Of a stretch of 64,000 nucleotides of DNA, positions 7,370-16,601 are shown in pieces. The position numbers were made by a program, and so were the translations under genes. Under the pieces are notes generated by a model. The model was not told where the DNA came from, made no database searches, and saw only the letters and a program-made list of their open reading frames with translations. Within the stretch, counting starts at the first letter, position 1; every line of letters begins with the position of its first letter. The stretch spans positions 3,348,001 to 3,412,000 of the forward strand of contig NC_009767.1 in assembly GCF_000017805.1 (NCBI RefSeq). The letters are read 5' to 3'. The DNA is from Roseiflexus castenholzii DSM 13941 (GTDB lineage Bacteria; Chloroflexota; Chloroflexia; Chloroflexales; Roseiflexaceae).

Positions 7370-8043
7370 ATGTCCTCTTCCGGCCATCCGCTCAGACTGC
7401 TCGATCAGGTGCGCGGCGCGCTGCGCCGCAAACCCTCCTCGCTCCGCACCGCAGCGGCGTCTATCGGATGGGTGCGCCGGTTCATCCGCGTTCATCACCT
7501 GCGCCATCCGCGCGCAATGGGATCGCGTGACATTGGCGCCTTCCTGACCTGCCTGGCCGTCGAAGCGGAGGTTGCCGCTTCGACCCAGAACCAGGCGCTG
7601 AGCGCCGTGTTCGTTCGGGATTGCGAGGCGGTGCAGATCGCGCGTGACGCCGATCTCTCAATAATGCCAATGACCTGTGACCATCCGGCATGGTCGCCCC
7701 AAGCAGCGCGAGGGGTCGTGCGCGACCCGCGCCGATTCCGCGCTGCGCTCGGAAGGACACGAATGCGGCATCTTCACTCGTCATTGGTATGATGCGCCAT
7801 CATCAAGACGAAAGCGGGTTGCAGAAGGCTGTCCGGCGGGCGGCGCAGCAGGCCGGTGTGCAGAAGCGCGTCACCTGCCACACGTTTCGCCATCGCTTCG
7901 CCACGCATGTGCGTGAGGCTGGCGATGATATGCGCACCGTGCAGGAGCTTCGGGACCACAAGGATGGGCAGACTACGATGATTGACACCCACGTCCTGCG
8001 CCGCGGACTCGGCGCAGTGTGCAGCCCCCTCGACGATGCGTGA
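7370..8043 (+). pseudogene. intI: Integron integrase (IntI) relic interrupted by a MITE
   Basis: The N-terminal part from 7370 ('LLDQVRGALRRK', 'ASIGWVRRFIRVHHLRHPR', 'EVAASTQNQALSAV') matches the SAM-like domain of integron integrases. The C-terminal part after 7792 ('LQKAVRRAAQQAGVQKRVTC', 'HTFRHRFATHVREAGDDMRT', 'VQELRDHKD') matches their catalytic end. The centre, with the first catalytic Arg, is missing and a 125-bp MITE occupies 7665-7789, with the two parts in different frames. The nucleophilic Tyr is Asp ('TTMIDTHVLRRG' where TTMIYTHVL is usual). It points away from the cassettes on the opposite strand, as in true integrons. Confidence 0.85.
7665..7789 (+). mobile_element. MITE copy A (125 bp) inside the integrase relic
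   Basis: Begins TGCCAAT and ends ATTGGTA, flanked by TAA (7662-7664) and TGA (7790-7792), a slightly decayed 3-bp duplication. The interior carries the family hallmarks 'CATCCGGCATGGTC', 'GCGAGGGGTCGTGCGCGACC' and 'GAATGCGGCATCTTCA'. It is the shortest and most diverged of seven copies in the window. Confidence 0.85.
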
Positions 8044-8177
8044 GGTCCGTCGGGTCTCGCCCCTTGTCCGCCCGCGCGACGTCTACGGTTCCCGTTTTTC
8101 CTACTTCCCCACCCCTACCGCCGCGCGGTGCATGCGCCCATCCTCTTCCGCAGATCAAACGCCAGCGCCCCCTAAGT
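8044..8177. other. Stretch with no recognisable gene
   Basis: Between the end of the integrase relic and the first 166-bp repeat there is GC-rich sequence with only short overlapping open frames and no family resemblance. I see nothing further to annotate here, nor in 8344-8495 after the repeat. Confidence 0.5.
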
Positions 8178-8343
8178 GGACAGCACGCATGAGCAGAGCA
8201 GGCATGCACGGCGTTGGGATGAGCCGTTTTACCCTCACCCCCCGCCCCTCTCTCGCGCGCGGGAGAGGGGAGACCGGCGCCGTGTTTGATGCCGCCCCCC
8301 TGTGAGCGCCGGTGTCCGCTCGGTTGTTCTGTCCGCTCCTAAA
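8178..8343. repeat. 166-bp dispersed repeat, copy 1
   Basis: Starts GGACAGCA and ends near CTGTCCGCTCCTAAA. The second copy at 47858-48023 has the same length and order of motifs: 'GCATGAGCA', 'GGGATG..CCGTT', 'CTCTCTCGCGCG', 'GGGGAGACCGGCGCCGTG' and 'TTCTGTCCGC'. The short terminal match GGACAG/CTGTCC and constant length suggest a non-autonomous mobile element. No flanking duplication is clear. Confidence 0.7.
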
Positions 8344-8495
8344 CGCGCCGCCGCGGTTGCCCACCTCGGACCTCGCGGCCCGAAATCCCGGTACCGACCC
8401 CAGCGGTGTGAAGCCGATCTCTCACGAATGCGCGTGTGCGGACTCTGCGCCTGATCGTGCAGCAAGAGACATGCCGAATAGACCACGCCTGGCGG

Positions 8496-8708
8496 TTACC
8501 GCTCCCAGCTTTCCTCTTCCCAGCCGTACTCAATGCCATACTGCTGCAAGAGCGCCTGTAACCGCGCGTCGGTCTCGATCAGTTCGGTGATCCTGCTGAC
8601 CGCTGCGTTCAACACATCGCGCGTCATCTCATGGTTCGCTGCCGCGTCAGCGGGAACATCGAAGAGGATCGTGAAGGTATGGCGGATGTAATCATCGTTG
8701 ATGGTCAT
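8496..8708 (-). CDS. Small hypothetical protein, 70 residues
   Basis: Starts 'MTINDDYIRHTFTILFDVPA' and ends in the acidic 'EYGWEEESWER'. It is predicted helical in the second half ('VLNAAVSRITELIETDARLQ'). I do not recognise a family. The 5' end of this gene is duplicated about 74 bp upstream next to a MITE, giving a dead 11-codon frame. Codon use is compatible with a real gene, but function is unknown. Confidence 0.5.
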   Translation of the reverse strand: MTINDDYIRHTFTILFDVPADAAANHEMTRDVLNAAVSRITELIETDARLQALLQQYGIEYGWEEESWER

Positions 8709-8791
8709 TGTAACGCCCCGCATTCATCATTCATCATTCCGCATTCATCATTTATGGCGGATGTAATCGTCGTTGATGGTCATTGTAATAC
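8679..8791 (-). repeat. Direct duplication of the start of the small gene
   Basis: About 37 bp containing the ribosome-binding region and first 10 codons of the 8496-8708 gene (8679-8716) recurs with one or two changes at 8753-8791, separated by CATTCATCATT-type short repeats. The upstream copy ends at the TAA duplication of MITE copy B, so the duplication and the insertion may be connected. Confidence 0.75.
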
Positions 8792-8984
8792 CAATTGCCT
8801 GTGAACATCCGGCATGGTCACCCCGAGCAGCGCGAGGGGTCTGGCGCGACCCGCTCAGATTCCTCGCTGCGTTTACCCTGAGCGAAGCGAAGGGCTCGGA
8901 ATGACAAGCGTGCGGCATCTTCAATTCAGATTCCTCGCTGCGCTCGGAATGACCCGCATGCGGCATCTGCAATCGTCATGGGTA
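8789..8984 (+). mobile_element. MITE copy B (196 bp), with its right end duplicated
   Basis: Begins TACCAATTGCC, ends CATGGGTA, and is flanked by TAA at 8786-8788 and 8985-8987. The last 56 bp including the flanking TAA are repeated once more (to 9040-9043). Interior segments 'ATTCCTCGCTGCG' and 'CTCGGAATGAC' occur more than once, showing small internal amplification. Confidence 0.85.
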
Positions 8985-9074
8985 TAACCCACGCTGCGCT
9001 CGGAATGACCCGCATGCGGCATCTGCAATCGTCATGGGTATAACCCCCTCGTGAACGATGACCGTCGCCTGACC

Positions 9075-9093
9075 GGCGTCCCTGGGGGACGCC
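9075..9093 (-). terminator. Possible terminator hairpin after the alpha-2-macroglobulin gene
   Basis: GGCGTCCC (9075-9082), loop TGG, GGGACGCC (9086-9093): a perfect 8-bp GC stem 60 bp beyond the stop of the minus-strand gene ending at 9153. There is no U-run, so it is only a candidate. Confidence 0.4.
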
Positions 9094-9152
9094 CCGACAA
9101 TCGGACGTCCCCGCGAGGACTGCCGCGCCCGTGACGATCATCTCCGCCAGCC

Positions 9153-12100
9153 CTACGGCGCAACGACGGTAAACGACGCCCCCGCGCTTCTGCCGAACTC
9201 TTCCGGCGCATACGCGCGGTATGCGGTTGCCGGCGGCGCGGCGTATATGCCGGGAACGGTCGCGCGCGCCAGATAGGTGTAGGTGTACGTTCCCTTTGGC
9301 AGATCGGTGGCGAAGAGCGCCACCCGCCCGGCGCGCACTTCGGTGTGTCCGAAGTGCCACCAGTATGGCTGCTCCTCGCCCTCCGGCATCAACTCCGCAT
9401 CACGCACTGCTGCCGTCGTCGTCTTCAGGCTGGTGTCGAGTGCTTCCAACCCGCCGGGCAGGAAGTCTTCCACCGTCAGGTAGCGCACATCGGTGGGAAT
9501 GCTCAGGGTGATCCGTACCTGAACGAGATCACCCTGCCGCGCCTGGGTGATCAACTGTCCCGTTGGGCTAAGGGTGTCGCTGGCGACGGCGATGTACTCG
9601 CGCTGCACGCCGAACCCCCGGTCGAGCGCCTGCGCACCGGCGGCGTCTTCGCGGTAGCGCACACGCAACGTGTAGTACAATCGCCCCTTGCCACTCTGAT
9701 CGGCGGCTGCCTGCCGCTGCAACAGCACCTGACTCCCTTCAGGCTTCAGATCGGCGCCGGCAATCGTAACCCGGTCGGTCTCGCGCAAGGTTGCCGGTGA
9801 AACCACTGCTTCACGAATGGTGCGCCCGTCGAGTGCGACACGATAGCGGTAGTCGGCTTGCAAGTCGCCGGTTTGTGCCGCATACTCGGCAAGCGCAAGC
9901 ACTGCTCCAGCAGAGTCGTAGGTCGTGCGCCAGATGTCGCGCTCACGTTCTCCCATCAGCCAGCGCGCCGCGCCGGGGATCAGGAAGTTCTGCGGATCGG
10001 TGCGCAAAAGCGAGCGAAGAGCCAGTCCGGTGGCGGTTACGTCGCTGTCGAGCGCCCAGAGTGACATCCCACCCACTTCCCAGTGGGCGTCGGAAGTGGT
10101 CAGCACTGCGCTTCCCATCAGTTCGGCAATCAGCGTTCGGATACGGCTTTCCTCGCTGCCGGCCGCCTGAAGGGTCATCAGCAGGTGCGCTTTCCCTGCG
10201 ACATTCAATGCGCTGCGCTCGTTGTACAGATTGACCGCCCGCCCACGATCCGGCTTGCCTGCCTCGCCAAGAACGAACAGCACATACGCGCGGGTATTCG
10301 GATCGCTCAATGGCGAACGCAGTGATGGCGCAGCATCGAGCGCTTCGGTCAGGAAGACCATCGCGCGGTCCAGTATCGCCGGATCGACGGTGAAACCGGC
10401 GCGCTGCGCTTCAACCAGACCCTGAACGGCGTAGGCGGTGAGATAGGGATCGCTCTCGTCGGCGTTCCACCATCCCCAGCCGCCATCGATCTTCTGGAGA
10501 ACGGACAGACGTTGCACGCCGACTGTCAGACTGCGTTCGAGTGTTGCGCGCAACTGCGGATCGTCGAATCCCGCCTGTTGGAGCAGACGGTAGGCAGCGG
10601 CAGCCGGCATGAAACTGCTGACCGTCGCTTCGCTGCTGAGGTATGGCGACCGCGCTAATTGCTCGACTCCCCGCGTGATACCCGCCACCAGCGACGGGGT
10701 CAACTCCAGTTCGACGCGCGCATCGGCTGCCGCTTTTTCTGGCGGCAGTTGGACCGTCTCAACCACCTGATCGAGCACCTGCCCGGCGCTGGCGGTCGCT
10801 TCCGCTGTCGTCAGGAAGCGTAGTGGAACACGCGCCTCAACCGCATCGTCATAACCGCCGCCGCTTGCGCGTAACGTCAGAATGGCTTCATCGGCATCGC
10901 CGGGGGGCGGATTGACGCTTGCCTGCCAGCGCACCAGTGCCGTGCTATTCGCCGGAACATTCACGCGCTGCTCCAACGGTCCTTCAACCGTCAATGCAGG
11001 GTTCGGCGTCACCTGCACCGTCGCTTCAATGGCGGCATTGGTCGTGTTCTGCACCACTGCCTGCAACACCGGACGGTCGCCGACGGTCAGAGCGCGCGGC
11101 AGCGTTGGGCGGAGCAACAGCGGCTTGCTGGCGACAATATCAACGGTCTGTTCGCCAACCAGGGTGTCGGCGGTTATCGCCCGCGCCGTCAAACGCCAGG
11201 TCGTCAGGTTGTCCGGGAGGGTCACGCTGAACTGTGCCGTACCGTCATCAGCAGTGACGAGCGCTGGGTTCCAGAACGCGGTGTCCGGGAAATTGCGTCG
11301 CACATCCAGCGGCGCTTCGAGACCGCCGCCCCCTCCCTTGTCTCCTGGCTGCAACCGTAGCGTCACCCGATCCACGAGCACTGTCAGCGGGCTGGAGGTG
11401 AACACTCCCAGCGCGCGCTGATCGTAGAATGCCTGGCGTAGCGACGGGTTGGGGTCATTTGTCAGGGTCAGCACCGCCTTATCGACCAGCGCCAGCGACA
11501 CCTCGGCGCGCACCCCCTTGCCGGTGTAGTCGGTCGCCTTGAGCATGTAGGTCACAGTGTCGCGCGGACCGACCTGCGTTTTGTCGGGTGTGAGGGTAAT
11601 CGTCAATTCCTGGCGCTCGGTCGAGACCGGCAGTTTCACGATACCGACACGCAGGTCGGGCGCGGCTGGCGCGTCGGGATTACTGCCGTCTCCTGCCGCT
11701 TTGATCAGGGTCAGCGCAGCGTATACATTTGGCGCATACTCATCGCGGATCGGCACCTGGAGCACACCGGTGGTTCCCTGGAGCGTGAAGGTGCGATATT
11801 CGATCACGCTGCCGCGCTCAATCGTGAGCAGGGCGGTCATATCGGGATAGGGCGCGGTTACCAGAATGGTCGCCGTATCGCCCGGTTTGTAGAGGCGCTT
11901 GTCGGCGATCAGATCGACGCGGTTGCTGTCGTTGATCCCCCAGAAGACGTTGCCGCCCTCAGCCCATGTATAGGCGCCTGTTTGCACGGTGCGTCCGGCG
12001 TCGTCTTTCCCTTTTCCAACAAGACGGTATAGTCCACCCTTCATCGGTGTGAACTGCACCTGCCCGCGCCCCTGTGCATCGGTTCTCGTCGTGCGCGTTT

Positions 12101-15100
12101 CAACAAGCGTGTCGGTGTAGGCGGATGTCCAGTAGAACCGTCCGTCGGCGCCCTGCTCGCGCACACTGTACCATTCGCGCTGGTATATCTCCACATCGAC
12201 GGCGCGATTCGGCGCCGGATCGCCCTGTGGCGTCAGGGTGACAATCGAGACCTGTTGTGGCTGCCCGGCGCGCGCGACATATCCTTCTGGGCGCAGACCG
12301 ATGTAGAACGCGCCGCCATGGACGGTGACCGTCGCCTGCGAAGCGATCACCTGCCCATCGACATCGGTCACTTCGACATCGAGCATCAACACCTGGCTGC
12401 CGGTGCGCAGACCGTTGCCCGTCGGCTGGCGATCATACACCGACGCCGGGAGGGTCAGGGTGAAGCGTCCCTGCGCATCGGTTGTTCCTTCACCATCGGC
12501 AATCAGATCGCCGAACATGAAATCCTGGCGAAAAGCGTACCAGGCATAGGCGTCATCCGTGTCGAAGAAACTGAAATTCGGCGCATTGTCGCTGGAGAAA
12601 TAGAAGGGCTGCGACAGCAAGCGCCAGCGCACCGGCGCATTGGATGGCGCGCCGCCGGCGAAGTACGCCGCCTGCACGGCGACATTCAGCGGATCGCCGC
12701 GCAGCAGGTCGGACGTCGAAGGCGTGAGCGTTACTTCAAACGCCGGCACGCGATACTCTGCCACCAGAAAACTTCCAAATACCACCGGTGCGTCGCTGAG
12801 GTATCCCTGCGGGCCGCCAAGCCGCGCGACCATCGAATACGAACCGAGCGGCGCGCCCTGCGCCAGCGGCAGGTCGGTCGTGAACGTGCCGAACGGGCTG
12901 AAGGTCAGCGTGGTCGAAAAGATGGCGCTCCCTTCAGGATCATTCACTTCCACATACGCGCGATCTCCGACGCCGGGCAGCACATACCGTTCTACCTGAC
13001 CCTGTCCCGTGCCAACGGCAATGCCGCGCAACGCTCCGCGCACGTGTACCGTCTGCCCTGGGCGATAGATCGGCTTGTCGGTCAACAGGCTGCCGGCGAG
13101 CGTGCGCGATCCGTAGTCTGCCATTAATCCGAAGTTCCAGGGACTGATACCGCTCTCCCAATCGCTGGTTGTGAACGTGACCGTCCTGCCACTCTCTGAT
13201 GACCAGAGAAAGATCGCCCCATACCCCCGCCCATCAAACGGCGCGACCAGCACGCCATCGGCGCCGGTGCGCCCGAGGTTGACCGGCGTATCGATAGAAG
13301 CGGCCCGATCATAGCGGTATGTTGCGGCACGCACTTCCAGACCGGGAACCGGTTGCCCGGTTGCCAGATCGACTGCCCAGACGAACAGGCGATCCGCGCT
13401 GCGCTTGACGGTCAGCGCATATGGGCTGACCACCATGACCTGGCGATCGACCAGATTGCCAAAAGCGCGCAATTCCAGATAATAGACCCCCGGAGCGAGT
13501 GGTCCAACCTCCACGAAGCCGACGCGCCCACGGTTCCGTTCCCCGCCAAGTGGTTGTGTTCCCTGGGAGACCAAATCGCTTACCGATGGCGAGAACGACT
13601 CCCAATCCTCATAACTGGATATGAGCAGAGCGGCCGCTTCCGGCGTCAACCGCGCGATCCGCCACTCCACGTCAGGGACGTTCACCCACTGAAGTGGAAC
13701 CCGCACGTTATTGACGGCGCGGTAGAACCCTGCGCGATAGGCGCCGATCAACCCGACAAACGGTTCACGCGGACCGGTGCGGAAGGTCACTGTTGCGTCC
13801 TGACCGAGCGCCATGCCATAGAGGTCACGCGCAGCAGCGCCGACGGTGATACGATACTCCGTTTCGGGTTCAAACTGACTGTAGATGTAGAAATCTGTCT
13901 CATAGGAAGAAGTGAACACATCTGTCAGCTTCGGCTCAATAACCAGCGCGCGACCAACGGTGTCCCAATCCATTGGTGTGCTAAAGATCAACCGAATGCC
14001 GCCAGCGCTGGGAGAAAAGGTGGCGCCCGGCGCCGGATCGGTCATGACGAGCGCCGGCAGCGGTGCAACCCGGAAGGAACTGCTGAACGGTTGATCCAGT
14101 ACGCCATTGCCGCGCGCCGACCGCGCGCCGGCATCGATGACGACGCGATAGTCAACGCCGCGCTCCAGTGGCGCATCGGATCGGAAGATCGCACTGGTTC
14201 CGCTGACGGCGATTGTTCCGGCAACCTGCGCGCCGTTGTCGGCGCGTATAACGCGCAGTGCGCTACGCAGCGATGCCAGGTCCATCGCCTGGTTGAATGT
14301 CACCGTCACCGGGGTCGTTGGCGCAGCATACGCCGATGTCGGCTGAACATCGTTCACTGCCGGATCAATCGTGCGGAACGACCAGACATACTCGTTGCGC
14401 AGCACGCCGCCGGTCTGGTCGGTCAACCCCGCCGCCACCCGCACCCGATAATCGGTTGACGAGTCGAGGGGGACCGTCGGAGAAAAAACGAACGTCGACG
14501 TATCGATCCAGCGCGCAACACCCTGCACCGGCGGCTCAATCGTCGCCGCCACGGGCAATCCGCCGCTCCCAGCAACATCAACTACCGGCACGACCGGATG
14601 ATTGAAGCGCACGCTAATGCGCTTGATGTCAACAGGAACGTCGCGTGTATCGCCGGCAGGCTCAACCTGTTGCACTTCCAGATCGCCGATGACGACAAAC
14701 GTCCATTCAAACGGTTTGGCGTTGAGGATGGCGCCTGTTCGGGTATTGACGCCGGGTTCAAGCATCGCCCGATAGCGCACGCCGCGCTGGAGCGGCGCTG
14801 CGGGCTTAAAGCGAACGCCGCCCTCAAACGTTTCGACCGTCCCTGCGACTGCCGCACCGCCTGCGTCGAGGAGGCGAAAACTCGCGCCAACCGAGGCAGG
14901 ATCGATGTCACGATGAAGACGAATCTCGATAGGACGATCCGCTGCAACATCGATTTCGCCGTCAAACGGACGTGTGCCGATCAGCAACTGTGCTGCGGTC
15001 GTAAAACTCCAATTGACCGGTTGTTCCATCCGCGCTGCGCCGTCTGGGGTCAGATCAGCACGCAAGGTGACACGATACGTCGTTGCCAGGCGCAATCCGT

Positions 15101-15740
15101 CCTCTGGCGAAAAGCCGAAGCGCGTCGGCGAAAGCCAGCGTCCAACGCCATTGACCGGTTTCGGGTCGCTGCCCGCAGTGAGTGTCAGCGGCTGCGGCAA
15201 CTCATCGGCGCGGCGCGGATCGTCAGCCGCTGCTGCGATAGCCTCGGCGCTCACTACCGGCGCATTGAACTCGACCATAATGAGGGTCTCGAGCGGAACA
15301 TCGGCGCTGCCGTCAGCGGGAAAAACCTCGCGCACGGTAACATAGGGCGCGGTGCGGAAACGGACCGTCTGCGCGCTCTCGGTTGCGCGCCCAAGCGCAT
15401 TGCGCACACCGGCGCCGACGGTCAGTGTATACTCCGCGCCGTACTGCAACCCGCCGGTCGGACGCACCAGCGCACTATTCCCCTCCATGTCGATAGTGAG
15501 GTCAACCGACGGCTCAATGCGCAACACTGCGGCAAGCGAGTCTTTCTGGACCGGTTGGCTGAACTCGATGCGCAACGGCGCCTGTGGGTTGACCATCTCT
15601 GCGCCATCCGGCGGCTCGATGCGCACGACCTGCGGTGCGCTCAGAAGGAGCGGACCCGCAAGAACAGCGGCGATAATCAGGATCACCCCGATTCCTGCCG
15701 CAATGATCGCGCGCAGTGGGAATTGTGGATTCTGTTTCAT
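9153..15740 (-). CDS. Bacterial alpha-2-macroglobulin-like protein without the thioester motif
   Basis: 2195 residues. A membrane anchor/signal segment at about 9-34 lacks a lipobox Cys. It is followed by several Big_5-like beta domains ('VVRIEPPDGAEMVNPQAPLR', 'VREVFPADGSADVPLETLIM' and similar), macroglobulin domains ('DKPIYRPGQTVHVRGALRG'), the alpha-2-macroglobulin family region ('PDTAFWNPALVTADDGTAQF') and a helical TED-like domain ('GGWGWWNADESDPYLTAYAV'). Where family members have YGCxEQ, this protein has 'SPYLSSEATV' (residue about 1700), so the reactive thioester Cys and Gln are absent. Paired with the PbpC gene upstream, as in Escherichia coli yfhM-pbpC, it may guard or scaffold the envelope without covalent trapping. 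Confidence 0.9.
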   Translation of the reverse strand: MKQNPQFPLRAIIAAGIGVILIIAAVLAGPLLLSAPQVVRIEPPDGAEMVNPQAPLRIEFSQPVQKDSLAAVLRIEPSVDLTIDMEGNSALVRPTGGLQYGAEYTLTVGAGVRNALGRATESAQTVRFRTAPYVTVREVFPADGSADVPLETLIMVEFNAPVVSAEAIAAAADDPRRADELPQPLTLTAGSDPKPVNGVGRWLSPTRFGFSPEDGLRLATTYRVTLRADLTPDGAARMEQPVNWSFTTAAQLLIGTRPFDGEIDVAADRPIEIRLHRDIDPASVGASFRLLDAGGAAVAGTVETFEGGVRFKPAAPLQRGVRYRAMLEPGVNTRTGAILNAKPFEWTFVVIGDLEVQQVEPAGDTRDVPVDIKRISVRFNHPVVPVVDVAGSGGLPVAATIEPPVQGVARWIDTSTFVFSPTVPLDSSTDYRVRVAAGLTDQTGGVLRNEYVWSFRTIDPAVNDVQPTSAYAAPTTPVTVTFNQAMDLASLRSALRVIRADNGAQVAGTIAVSGTSAIFRSDAPLERGVDYRVVIDAGARSARGNGVLDQPFSSSFRVAPLPALVMTDPAPGATFSPSAGGIRLIFSTPMDWDTVGRALVIEPKLTDVFTSSYETDFYIYSQFEPETEYRITVGAAARDLYGMALGQDATVTFRTGPREPFVGLIGAYRAGFYRAVNNVRVPLQWVNVPDVEWRIARLTPEAAALLISSYEDWESFSPSVSDLVSQGTQPLGGERNRGRVGFVEVGPLAPGVYYLELRAFGNLVDRQVMVVSPYALTVKRSADRLFVWAVDLATGQPVPGLEVRAATYRYDRAASIDTPVNLGRTGADGVLVAPFDGRGYGAIFLWSSESGRTVTFTTSDWESGISPWNFGLMADYGSRTLAGSLLTDKPIYRPGQTVHVRGALRGIAVGTGQGQVERYVLPGVGDRAYVEVNDPEGSAIFSTTLTFSPFGTFTTDLPLAQGAPLGSYSMVARLGGPQGYLSDAPVVFGSFLVAEYRVPAFEVTLTPSTSDLLRGDPLNVAVQAAYFAGGAPSNAPVRWRLLSQPFYFSSDNAPNFSFFDTDDAYAWYAFRQDFMFGDLIADGEGTTDAQGRFTLTLPASVYDRQPTGNGLRTGSQVLMLDVEVTDVDGQVIASQATVTVHGGAFYIGLRPEGYVARAGQPQQVSIVTLTPQGDPAPNRAVDVEIYQREWYSVREQGADGRFYWTSAYTDTLVETRTTRTDAQGRGQVQFTPMKGGLYRLVGKGKDDAGRTVQTGAYTWAEGGNVFWGINDSNRVDLIADKRLYKPGDTATILVTAPYPDMTALLTIERGSVIEYRTFTLQGTTGVLQVPIRDEYAPNVYAALTLIKAAGDGSNPDAPAAPDLRVGIVKLPVSTERQELTITLTPDKTQVGPRDTVTYMLKATDYTGKGVRAEVSLALVDKAVLTLTNDPNPSLRQAFYDQRALGVFTSSPLTVLVDRVTLRLQPGDKGGGGGLEAPLDVRRNFPDTAFWNPALVTADDGTAQFSVTLPDNLTTWRLTARAITADTLVGEQTVDIVASKPLLLRPTLPRALTVGDRPVLQAVVQNTTNAAIEATVQVTPNPALTVEGPLEQRVNVPANSTALVRWQASVNPPPGDADEAILTLRASGGGYDDAVEARVPLRFLTTAEATASAGQVLDQVVETVQLPPEKAAADARVELELTPSLVAGITRGVEQLARSPYLSSEATVSSFMPAAAAYRLLQQAGFDDPQLRATLERSLTVGVQRLSVLQKIDGGWGWWNADESDPYLTAYAVQGLVEAQRAGFTVDPAILDRAMVFLTEALDAAPSLRSPLSDPNTRAYVLFVLGEAGKPDRGRAVNLYNERSALNVAGKAHLLMTLQAAGSEESRIRTLIAELMGSAVLTTSDAHWEVGGMSLWALDSDVTATGLALRSLLRTDPQNFLIPGAARWLMGERERDIWRTTYDSAGAVLALAEYAAQTGDLQADYRYRVALDGRTIREAVVSPATLRETDRVTIAGADLKPEGSQVLLQRQAAADQSGKGRLYYTLRVRYREDAAGAQALDRGFGVQREYIAVASDTLSPTGQLITQARQGDLVQVRITLSIPTDVRYLTVEDFLPGGLEALDTSLKTTTAAVRDAELMPEGEEQPYWWHFGHTEVRAGRVALFATDLPKGTYTYTYLARATVPGIYAAPPATAYRAYAPEEFGRSAGASFTVVAP

Positions 15741-15802
15741 TGTTTATTCCCTTTATGTCGTTGGCGAATCAACGAATGTGGTGCAGACCATGGCGTACCG
15801 GC

Positions 15803-16601
15803 GGCGTTCATGGGCGCGCCACCGGCGTTCGTTCATGGGCGCGCCACCGGCGTTCGTTCATGGGCGCGCCACCGGCGTTCGTTCATGGGCGCGCCACCGG
15901 CGTTCGTTCATGGGCGCGCCACGGGCGTTCGTTCATGGGCGCGCCTGAGGCGCGCCACGGGCGTTCGTTCACGGGCGCGCCACGGGCGTTCGTTCATGGG
16001 CGCGCCTGAGGCGCGCCCCTACTTATTTGATGGGCGCGCCACGGGCGTTCGTTCATGGGCGCGCTACGGGCGTTCGTTCATGGGCGCGCCTCAGGCGCGC
16101 CCCTACTTATTTGATGGGCGCGCCACCGGCGTTCGTTCATGGGCGCGCTACGGGCGTTCGTTCATGGGCGCGCCTCAGGCGCGCCCCTACTTATTTGATG
16201 GGCGCGCCACCGGCGTTCGTTCATGGGCGCGCCTCAGGCGCGCCCCTACTTATTTGATGGGCGCGCTACGGGCGTTCGTTCATGGGCGCGCCTCAGGCGC
16301 GCCCCTACTTATTTGATGGGCGCGCCACCGGCGTTCGTTCATGGGCGCGCCACCGGCGTTCGTTCATGGGCGCGCCACCGGCGTTCGTTCATGGGCGCGC
16401 CTCAGGCGCGCCCCTACTTATTTGATGGGCGCGCTACGGGCGTTCGTTCATGGGCGCGCCTCAGGCGCGCCCCTACTTATTTGATGGGCGCGCCTCAGGC
16501 GTTCGTTCATGGGCGCGCCTGAGGCGCGCCCCTACTTATTTGATGGGCGCGCCACCGGCGTTCGTTCATGGGCGCGCCTCAGGCGCGCCCCTACTTGTCA
16601 T
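15803..16601. repeat. GGCGCGCC-rich tandem repeat array
   Basis: About 800 bp built from two interleaved modules: a 25-bp unit (GGGCGCGCCACCGGCGTTCG plus TTCAT) and a longer unit containing the hairpin GGGCGCG-CCTCAGG-CGCGCCC followed by 'CTACTTATTTGAT'. Order and number vary along the array. It fills the gap between pbpC (upstream) and the alpha-2-macroglobulin gene (downstream) on the minus strand. Open frames across it are repeat artefacts. Transcripts crossing it would form many strong stems. Confidence 0.95.

Noticed and set aside
12255..14459. Several long plus-strand open frames opposite the alpha-2-macroglobulin gene
   Set aside because: They are antisense shadows of a GC-rich gene with an intact, well-recognised protein on the minus strand.
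15803..16601. Long open frames across the GGCGCGCC array
   Set aside because: They encode low-complexity ATGVRSWARH-type repeats in several frames and depend on the array being stop-free. There is no ribosome-binding site or family.
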